Position numbers and translations under genes: made by a program. From Lachnospiraceae bacterium (GTDB lineage Bacteria; Bacillota_A; Clostridia; Lachnospirales; Lachnospiraceae), in assembly GCA_017540915.1 (NCBI GenBank), contig JAFYAD010000311.1:1-5410 (forward strand): a DNA stretch of 5,410 nucleotides. Direction: 5' to 3'. Under the pieces are notes generated by a model. It was not told where the DNA came from. It saw only the letters and a program-made list of their open reading frames with translations, and searched no databases. This document shows, piece by piece, positions 1 through 4,501 of this stretch (positions within the stretch are counted from its first letter, which is position 1; each line of letters opens with the position of its first letter).

Positions 1-1491
1 GAGCTGGTGGCGAGGGACAGACTGAAGATCGGAGAAGCGCTGAAGCGTGTATCGTTAGGATACTTCCAGACAAACGATACCGGAGCGATATTAAATGCCA
101 TAACGACGGGACTTGCTACGCTTGAGAATATGGGAATCCGCATGGTGGACGGATTTGTGGGAGGATATCTGAATTTTGTGTGTATTCTGCTGTTTTTGCT
201 TTTTATGGTTCCCGAGTGTGCGTTGATCGCTTTAGGCGGTGTTGCGGTGTCATTTTTGTTTCTCATGATGATATCACGGCACAGCGCAGCCAATACGAAA
301 GTACTGAATGCAGAAAATGAAAAGCTCACAAGAGCGGCATTGGAGTACACCAGAGGTTTACCCATTGTAAAGTCCTTCGGAATGGAGGGGGCATCCGTGC
401 GGGATTTCGCACAGGCCTGCGCAAGCGCAAAAAAAATAGCCTTAAAGATCGAATGGGGATTTATCCCGTACAATTGCCTGCACATATTTGCCCTGAAAGC
501 AGCAAGCGTGTGGATGATCATCGCAGTTATGTATGCCGGTATCGAAGGCAGGCTTGAATTGTCGATGGTATTGATCGTAGCTTTTCTGTCAATGTCGATA
601 TTCAATTCTGTGGAACCTATTGCAGACAGCGCACATGTTTTATCCGTTATAAATAATGCTTTCGACAAGATGGAAATGTTTTCTGACACAAACCTTCTTG
701 ACGCAGACGGAGAGGATATAAAGCCGGGGAGCTTTGATATTGCATTCAAAAACGTTGATTTTTCATACTCCAACGCAATATCTACAGAAAACAGAAAGGT
801 TTTAAAGGATGTATCTTTTGAGATCCCGCAGGGAAGCACGACAGCGATCGTAGGTCCCTCGGGCAGCGGAAAGACAACCATCTGTAATCTGATCGCAAGA
901 TTTTATGATGTGACAAAGGGCAGCATACTATTGGGAGGTACAGATCTGAAAAGATACAGCCTTGACAGCCTTCTTACCAATATTTCAATGGTGTTTCAGA
1001 ATGTTTACCTGTTCAATGATACCATTCGCGCAAACATCTGCTTCGGCAGAGAAGATGTGTCGGAGGATGAGATGATCGAAGCAGCAAAGAAAGCGCGTTG
1101 CCATGACTTCATCATGGAATTGCCTGATGGGTACGATACAGTGATCGGAGAAGGAGGTGGAACGCTATCCGGAGGACAGAAACAGAGGATCTCCATAGCC
1201 AGAGCAATTCTTAAAGACTCGCCGATCATAATACTGGATGAATCGACCGCCAGCATAGATCCGGAGAACGAGCATCTGATCCAGGGAGCGCTGACTGAGC
1301 TTTCAAAAGGCAAAACCGTGATCATCATCGCTCACAGACTGGCGACTATCGAGGCGGCAGACCAGATACTGGTAGTGGATGAAGGGGCGATAGTAGAAAG
1401 AGGAAAACACGAGGAGCTTGTGAGACTGGGCGGAAAGTATGCGGGATTTGTAAAGATCCGACAGGAGGCGGAAAATTGGCAGATAGCCTGA
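1..1491 (+). CDS. ABC exporter half-transporter, permease plus ATPase (5' end outside window)
   Basis: Membrane ABC exporter subunit that would use ATP hydrolysis to move an unknown substrate across the cytoplasmic membrane. The frame is open from base 1, so the GTG at 7 is not a convincing start; the gene enters from the left. By codon number in the window, four hydrophobic segments (about 52-70, 73-91, 155-180, 186-204) fit TM3-TM6 of a type IV exporter, so roughly 90-100 residues with TM1-TM2 are missing. The ATPase domain is complete: A-loop Tyr 256, Walker A GPSGSGKTT at 285-293, Q-loop Gln 333, signature LSGGQ at 389-393, Walker B IIILDE at 409-414 with catalytic Glu 414, and H-loop His 445. 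All catalytic residues are canonical, so the subunit should be active. Such subunits work as homodimers or heterodimers; a partner would lie upstream. It ends at TGA 1489-1491. Multidrug, peptide, lipid and siderophore export cannot be told apart here. Confidence 0.95.
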   Translation, partial: ELVARDRLKIGEALKRVSLGYFQTNDTGAILNAITTGLATLENMGIRMVDGFVGGYLNFVCILLFLLFMVPECALIALGGVAVSFLFLMMISRHSAANTKVLNAENEKLTRAALEYTRGLPIVKSFGMEGASVRDFAQACASAKKIALKIEWGFIPYNCLHIFALKAASVWMIIAVMYAGIEGRLELSMVLIVAFLSMSIFNSVEPIADSAHVLSVINNAFDKMEMFSDTNLLDADGEDIKPGSFDIAFKNVDFSYSNAISTENRKVLKDVSFEIPQGSTTAIVGPSGSGKTTICNLIARFYDVTKGSILLGGTDLKRYSLDSLLTNISMVFQNVYLFNDTIRANICFGREDVSEDEMIEAAKKARCHDFIMELPDGYDTVIGEGGGTLSGGQKQRISIARAILKDSPIIILDESTASIDPENEHLIQGALTELSKGKTVIIIAHRLATIEAADQILVVDEGAIVERGKHEELVRLGGKYAGFVKIRQEAENWQIA

Positions 1492-1538
1492 AGCAACACG
1501 AACGGACACAGCGGAGTAAATGACCTTGGCAAAAACCT

Positions 1539-1652
1539 GTAGTTGAGGAATTGATACCGGAAATGTCAGAGGGAGAGCATTCCAATATCGGTGTCATCAT
1601 GTTTTCCGTCGGATTCACGCTGATGATGATATTGGATGTAACGTTGGGATAG
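1539..1652 (+). pseudogene. C-terminal remnant of a ZIP-family metal transporter
   Basis: The frame beginning at 1539 translates to VVEELIPEMSEGEHSNIG, continues through a hydrophobic stretch, and ends MMILDVTLG before TAG 1650-1652. This matches, from memory, the C-terminal end of bacterial ZIP (ZupT/GufA-like) zinc and divalent-metal permeases. There, VVEELIPE contributes to the metal-binding helix, EHSNIG follows, and the last helix ends in a LDVALG-like sequence. Only about 37 of the usual 250-270 residues are present. The frame is closed by TGA at 1521-1523, and the upstream bases do not encode the expected preceding helix (GAMIYV-like), so the body has been deleted. There is no start codon or ribosome site suited to expression. 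The family call is confident; how the deletion happened is not visible. Confidence 0.83.
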
Positions 1653-1692
1653 ATTTTTATTATTTAAAGTGAAATGCAGTTGTATCGATCAT

Positions 1693-1725
1693 AAAAGCTG
1701 ATGAAGTAAATTCATTGGCTTTTTT
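1693..1725 (+). terminator. Rho-independent terminator after the ABC/ZIP-remnant region
   Basis: Bases 1693-1705 pair with 1711-1723 to form a 13-bp stem with two G-U pairs and a 5-base loop (GTAAA). The 3' arm runs into a T tract (1720-1725, continuing TTTG). It stands 41 bases after the stop of the ZIP remnant, which suggests it was the terminator of that lost gene and now ends transcription coming from the ABC exporter gene. The stem is AT-rich, so efficiency may be moderate. Confidence 0.75.
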
Positions 1726-1727
1726 GT

Positions 1728-1755
1728 TTGTGAAGAATCAGTTTTGATGTATAAT
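1728..1755 (+). promoter_or_regulatory. Candidate sigma-A promoter
   Basis: A perfect -10 hexamer TATAAT lies at 1750-1755. A -35-like TTGTGA (4 of 6 matches to TTGACA) lies at 1728-1733, and the spacer is 16 bases. It sits directly after the terminator at 1693-1725, as expected for the start of a new transcription unit, and a palindrome follows at once. Transcription would begin near 1761-1763. The next intact gene is the kinase-GNAT protein at 2043, giving a leader of about 280 bases; the promoter may originally have served the eroded frames in between. Confidence 0.5.
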
Positions 1756-2028
1756 GTTTTACATGTAAAAGAGCAATCAGATCTTAAAGATACGGTGAAA
1801 AATATTCTGGACATAAAAAAAACGAGCAACTCCCTCGACTCATAATGAGCTTACCGGACACAAAACCCATTTCTTTGAGCGAAAGGATAGCAAAACAGAC
1901 TGCTGTTGTCAATACATTTTTTTATTTTGATACAGTTATGCGACAGGTCTCCGGATAAAGAAGATGAGGCAATGGCTACTATAGAAGAGCATATAGATGT
2001 CTTCTTGGAAAGATGGATGAACACATAA
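1747..2028 (+). pseudogene. Short overlapping reading frames, likely debris of a small gene
   Basis: Three consecutive short frames fill this stretch. The first is a 32-codon frame from ATG 1747 to TAA 1843-1845. Its stop overlaps the ATG (1845-1847) of a 37-codon frame in a TAATG junction, and that frame ends at TAA 1956-1958. A third frame, open from 1891, carries a charged, helix-like tail (DEAMATIEEHIDVFLERWM) and stops at TAA 2026-2028, touching the Shine-Dalgarno site of the next gene. Frames two and three could be one ~60-residue tail split by a frameshift. The amphipathic composition resembles the C-terminal helices of a small regulator, but I do not recognise a family. Neither ATG has a good ribosome site, so expression is doubtful. 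The alternative is plain non-coding leader with chance frames. Confidence 0.3.
1757..1770. promoter_or_regulatory. Perfect 14-bp palindrome overlapping the predicted start site; candidate operator
   Basis: TTTTACATGTAAAA is exactly its own reverse complement. It begins one base after the TATAAT box, so it covers the expected transcription start, a classic position for a repressor site. It resembles dimer-binding sites in general but does not match the TACA-N2-TGTA cop box, since the two halves abut. No regulator is named. The reading of the debris at 1747-2028 as a lost autoregulator is inference. Confidence 0.4.
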
Positions 2029-2034
2029 AGGAGG
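2028..2034 (+). promoter_or_regulatory. Ribosome binding site of the kinase-GNAT gene
   Basis: AAGGAGG lies 8 bases before ATG 2043, a near-ideal match and spacing, which fixes that start. The stop codon of the upstream debris frame (2026-2028) shares a base with it. Confidence 0.85.
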
Positions 2035-2042
2035 AGTGAAAA

Positions 2043-3101
2043 ATGGATCTGATAATAATCCTGGGCAGCGGCGCTGTAGGGAAGATGACGGTAGGACAGG
2101 AGCTGATGAAGATCACGGATTTTCGTCTGTTTCATAATCATATTGCGATCGAGCCGGTGCTGGAGCTCTTTGGCAGATTTGAACCGGAGCTTGTTACGAA
2201 GATCAGGGAGGACTGCTTCGAGGCATTTTTAAAAACGGATTTTCAGGGGATGATCTTTACCTATATGATGGCATTTGATCTGCCATCGGAATGGGATTAT
2301 ATAAAAAGAGTTGCGGAGCGTTTTGAGGCTACGGGCGGTACGGTATATTACGTGGAGCTTGTAGCTGACCGGGAAGTAAGGCTCAGGCGTAACAAGACGG
2401 AGAACCGCCTGCTGCATAAGGCATCAAAGAGAGATACGGTAATCTCTGATGACCGCATGACACGCGAGGAGACTAAATACCGTCTGGTGAGCCGTGATGG
2501 AGAGGTGCCTTTTGCAAATTACATCAAGATAGATAATACCCATCTCGAACCCTCTGAAGTGGCTAAAATGATAAAAGAGCGTTTCGCGCTGCCGGATATG
2601 AGGGCAGACAGACCGATACAGCAGATATATCTGGAAGAGGTAAGGGAAGATGAGCTGGAGCAGCTGCACGCGATGCAGGTAGAAAGCTTTATGCCCCTGT
2701 ATGAAAAATATCATGATGAAGGATCGCCGGCGATAGAATCAATTGAGAAGATACGGAACAGGGCGAAGGTTGCAAACAGGAAGTATTACTTCATCTGCGT
2801 GTCAGGCGCCAGGGTTGGCGTGATCAATATCGGACACAATGATCCGAAGGAGCACGAGGTTTCCTTTGTAAGTCCGATCTTTATACTGCCGCGCTATCAG
2901 AACAGGGGCTACGGATACGCGGCATTGCAGAAGGCATTTTCCATGCATCCTGAGATAAAGACATGGAAGCTTGATACGATCAAGCAGGAGCCTCGAAACT
3001 GTCATTTGTACGAAAAATGCGGCTTTGTCCGTACCGGGCAGGAAGAGGTTGTGAATGAACGCATGACTCTGGTGTTTTATGAAAAACATGTGGAGCAGTA
3101 A
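2043..3101 (+). CDS. Two-domain protein: P-loop kinase-like domain fused to GNAT acetyltransferase
   Basis: 352-residue soluble protein; no signal peptide or membrane segment is seen. Residues 1 to about 183 form a P-loop NTPase/kinase-like domain. The P-loop GSGAVGKMTVG is at 8-18, with the core GK-M-T (Lys 14, Thr 16) instead of plain GKS/T; I recall this form in small kinase-like AAA proteins related to chloramphenicol phosphotransferase and shikimate kinase. It is followed by FHNH (30-33), an Arg-rich lid region (LRRNKTENR, 114-122) and IDNTHLEP near 163-170. Residues from about 195 to 348 form a GNAT domain. The acetyl-CoA pyrophosphate-binding loop is in ILPRYQNRGYGYAAL (281-295; R/Q-x-x-G-x-G/A at 286-291), and the RNCHLYEKCGF segment (318-328) has Asn 319 and Tyr 323, the usual acid position. 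The likely activities are phosphoryl transfer and acetyl transfer to unknown substrates. The Fe-S aldo/keto reductase gene follows after 50 bases. The start is supported by AAGGAGG at 2028-2034. Confidence 0.88.
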   Translation: MDLIIILGSGAVGKMTVGQELMKITDFRLFHNHIAIEPVLELFGRFEPELVTKIREDCFEAFLKTDFQGMIFTYMMAFDLPSEWDYIKRVAERFEATGGTVYYVELVADREVRLRRNKTENRLLHKASKRDTVISDDRMTREETKYRLVSRDGEVPFANYIKIDNTHLEPSEVAKMIKERFALPDMRADRPIQQIYLEEVREDELEQLHAMQVESFMPLYEKYHDEGSPAIESIEKIRNRAKVANRKYYFICVSGARVGVINIGHNDPKEHEVSFVSPIFILPRYQNRGYGYAALQKAFSMHPEIKTWKLDTIKQEPRNCHLYEKCGFVRTGQEEVVNERMTLVFYEKHVEQ

Positions 3102-3137
3102 AATATGAAGGGAATCATAAAAAGGGTATGTTTCAAA

Positions 3138-3144
3138 TAAGGAG
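3138..3144 (+). promoter_or_regulatory. Ribosome binding site that decides the aldo/keto reductase start
   Basis: TAAGGAG lies 7 bases before ATG 3152. The in-frame upstream ATG at 3128 has only an AAAGGG about 2 bases away, too close to work well, and would add eight residues before the normal family N-terminus (MKKRILGKTG). ATG 3152 is therefore preferred. Confidence 0.85.
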
Positions 3145-3151
3145 TAATGCG

Positions 3152-4291
3152 ATGAAAAAGAGGATTCTAGGTAAGACAGGACTGGAAGTGAGTGAGATCG
3201 GATTTGGCGGTGAATGGCTTGAACGTCATGAGACCGAAGAGTCTGTTGAGCTTTTGAAATATGCTCACAGTAAGGGCATAAATATCGTTGACTGCTGGAT
3301 GCCCGATCCCAAATCGCGGGATATCATAGGCGAAGCCATGAAGGGCTGCAGAGACAGCTGGTATGTACAGGGACATATAGGGTCTACCTACCAGAACGGA
3401 CAGTATGTCAGGACGAGAGATATGAAGAACGTAATACCGGCGTTTGAGGATCTGCTGAACAGGCTGCAGACGGATTATGTGGATCTGGGGATGATCCATT
3501 ATATAGATACGCTGGAAGACTGGGATAAGGCCATGAACGGGGAGTTTATCGCCTATGTCCATGAGCTGCATGATAAGGGCGTGATCAGACATATCGGTCT
3601 TAGTACGCATAATCCTGTGATCGGAAAAAAGGCAGTGCAGACAGGCTTTATCGAGATGATATTGTTCAGCATCAATCCTGCATTTGATATGCGCCCGGCT
3701 ACGGATGATCTGAATACCATGTGGGACGGATATGATGAGAGGTATTCGGGGATCGATCCGGAACGGGCGGAGTTTTACAGCATGTGTGAGGAGAAAAATG
3801 TTGGTCTGACAGTCATGAAGGGCTTCTTTGGAGGAGCGCTTCTGGATGAGGACAGGTCGCCCTTCGGAGTTGCTTTCACGCCGGTTCAGCTGATCCATTA
3901 TGCATTGACCCGACCCGGGGTGGCGTCGATACTGTGTGGTTATGATACAAAGGAGCAGGTGGATGCAGCTGTTTCTTATGAAGATGCAGGCGATGACGAA
4001 AAGGATTATGCATCGGTTATAGCAACAGCGCCATTGCATTCGTATAAGGGACAGTGCACCTATTGCGGACACTGTAAGCCCTGTCCGGCAGGGATCGATA
4101 TCGCGATGGTGAATAAACTTTATGATCTGGCGACATTACAGAGGAGTGTACCGGAAAGCGTAAGGGAACACTACAGAGCATTGGAGCATACGGCAGCGGA
4201 ATGTATCTCCTGCAGGGCATGTGAGAGCAGATGTCCGTTCGAGGTGCCTGTCGCTAGTCGGATGAGCGAGGCCGCAGCCTTATTTGGTTGA
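3152..4291 (+). CDS. Aldo/keto reductase-fold protein with C-terminal 2x[4Fe-4S] ferredoxin domain
   Basis: 379-residue cytoplasmic protein. The N-terminus (RILGKTGLEVSEIGFGG, 4-20) and barrel segments are typical of aldo/keto reductases, including LGMIHYID (112-119), GVIRHIGLSTHNP (143-155) and PGVASILCGYDTKEQV (255-270), a nucleotide-binding-type end. The C-terminal region carries two cluster motifs: Cys 302, 305, 308 and 311-Pro (CTYCGHCKPCP), and Cys 351, 354, 357 and 361-Pro (CISCRACESRCP), enough for two [4Fe-4S] clusters. The catalytic tetrad is unusual. Asp 47 and His 116 fit, but the expected Tyr position is Asp 52 (in DCWMPDP) and the expected Lys position is His 75 (in VQGHIG). Classical NAD(P)H carbonyl reduction is thus uncertain, and electron transfer or a different redox chemistry is possible. 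I recall clostridial relatives with the same QGH segment, so this is probably a subfamily trait. It lies 50 bases after the kinase-GNAT gene and may share its transcript. Confidence 0.9.
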   Translation: MKKRILGKTGLEVSEIGFGGEWLERHETEESVELLKYAHSKGINIVDCWMPDPKSRDIIGEAMKGCRDSWYVQGHIGSTYQNGQYVRTRDMKNVIPAFEDLLNRLQTDYVDLGMIHYIDTLEDWDKAMNGEFIAYVHELHDKGVIRHIGLSTHNPVIGKKAVQTGFIEMILFSINPAFDMRPATDDLNTMWDGYDERYSGIDPERAEFYSMCEEKNVGLTVMKGFFGGALLDEDRSPFGVAFTPVQLIHYALTRPGVASILCGYDTKEQVDAAVSYEDAGDDEKDYASVIATAPLHSYKGQCTYCGHCKPCPAGIDIAMVNKLYDLATLQRSVPESVREHYRALEHTAAECISCRACESRCPFEVPVASRMSEAAALFG

Positions 4292-4316
4292 GACTTTTCA
4301 GGGGCACTTTCTTTCT

Positions 4317-4404
4317 TGCTTATAAACTATCAAGGTACCATTGGGCGGCCTGATTTAACGACCGCCCTCAAAAAAATCAGAGTGTGCTTATAAAACTCAC
4401 TCTG
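4317..4404. repeat. Nested inverted repeats between the Fe-S reductase and the receptor
   Basis: Three pairings are visible in this short non-coding stretch. GGGCGG 4343-4348 pairs with CCGCCC 4362-4367 (13-base loop). CTGATTT 4350-4356 pairs with AAATCAG 4374-4380, interleaved with the first pair so that the two could form an H-type pseudoknot. CAGAGTG 4378-4384 pairs with CACTCTG 4398-4404 and shares bases 4378-4380 with the second pair, so those two exclude each other. A 10-base direct repeat TGCTTATAAA occurs at 4317-4326 and 4385-4394. No T tract follows either hairpin closely on the + strand. On the - strand the last hairpin is followed by seven T (4376 to 4370), so it reads as a terminator in that direction only. 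Function unknown; probably 3'-end structure of the upstream transcript. Confidence 0.45.
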
Positions 4405-4422
4405 GAACTAAAGATAACTCTA

Positions 4423-4450
4423 TAAATTTTTTTAGTAGGAATGACAATAT
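4423..4450 (+). promoter_or_regulatory. Candidate sigma-28 (SigD/FliA-type) promoter of the receptor gene
   Basis: TAAA at 4423-4426, a 16-base spacer, and GACAATAT at 4443-4450 match the sigma-D pattern TAAA-N14-16-GCCGATAT, with the -35 core perfect and 6 of 8 in the -10. Sigma-28 drives flagellar and chemotaxis genes, and the next gene is a dCache receptor, which agrees. No good sigma-A -35 pairs with the overlapping TATAAC (4448-4453). A small CATCT/AGATG hairpin (4465-4479) would lie in the leader. Confidence 0.5.
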
Positions 4451-4501
4451 AACTGTGTTAAGGGCATCTATCACAGATGATAAAGAAAGGAGGAGAAATA
4501 T

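Noticed and set aside
7..9. GTG as the start of the ABC exporter
   Set aside because: The frame is open upstream to base 1 and the protein would lack TM1 and TM2, so the true start is outside the window.
1757..1770. Palindrome as a CopY/BlaI-type operator
   Set aside because: The cop box needs two bases between TACA and TGTA; here the halves abut, so no specific regulator family can be assigned.
1906..1936. Second promoter before the kinase-GNAT gene (TTGTCA at 1906-1911)
   Set aside because: The -35 is good but no acceptable -10 lies 16-18 bases away; the best is GATACA with 3 of 6 matches.
1851..2141. 96-codon open frame on the - strand across the intergenic zone
   Set aside because: It overlaps the start of the kinase-GNAT gene, has no recognisable motif and no convincing ribosome site; the + strand signals explain the region better.
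3128..3130. Upstream ATG start for the Fe-S reductase
   Set aside because: Its ribosome site is poor and too close, whereas ATG 3152 has TAAGGAG at 7 bases and gives the normal family N-terminus.
3167..4072. 301-codon open frame on the - strand
   Set aside because: It lies entirely opposite the well-supported Fe-S reductase gene, has a composition unlike a real protein (many His, Arg, Cys and Ile runs) and no ribosome site, so it is a shadow of the + strand codons.
4343..4376. GGGCGG/CCGCCC hairpin as a + strand terminator of the reductase gene
   Set aside because: It is followed by an A tract, not a T tract, on the + strand.
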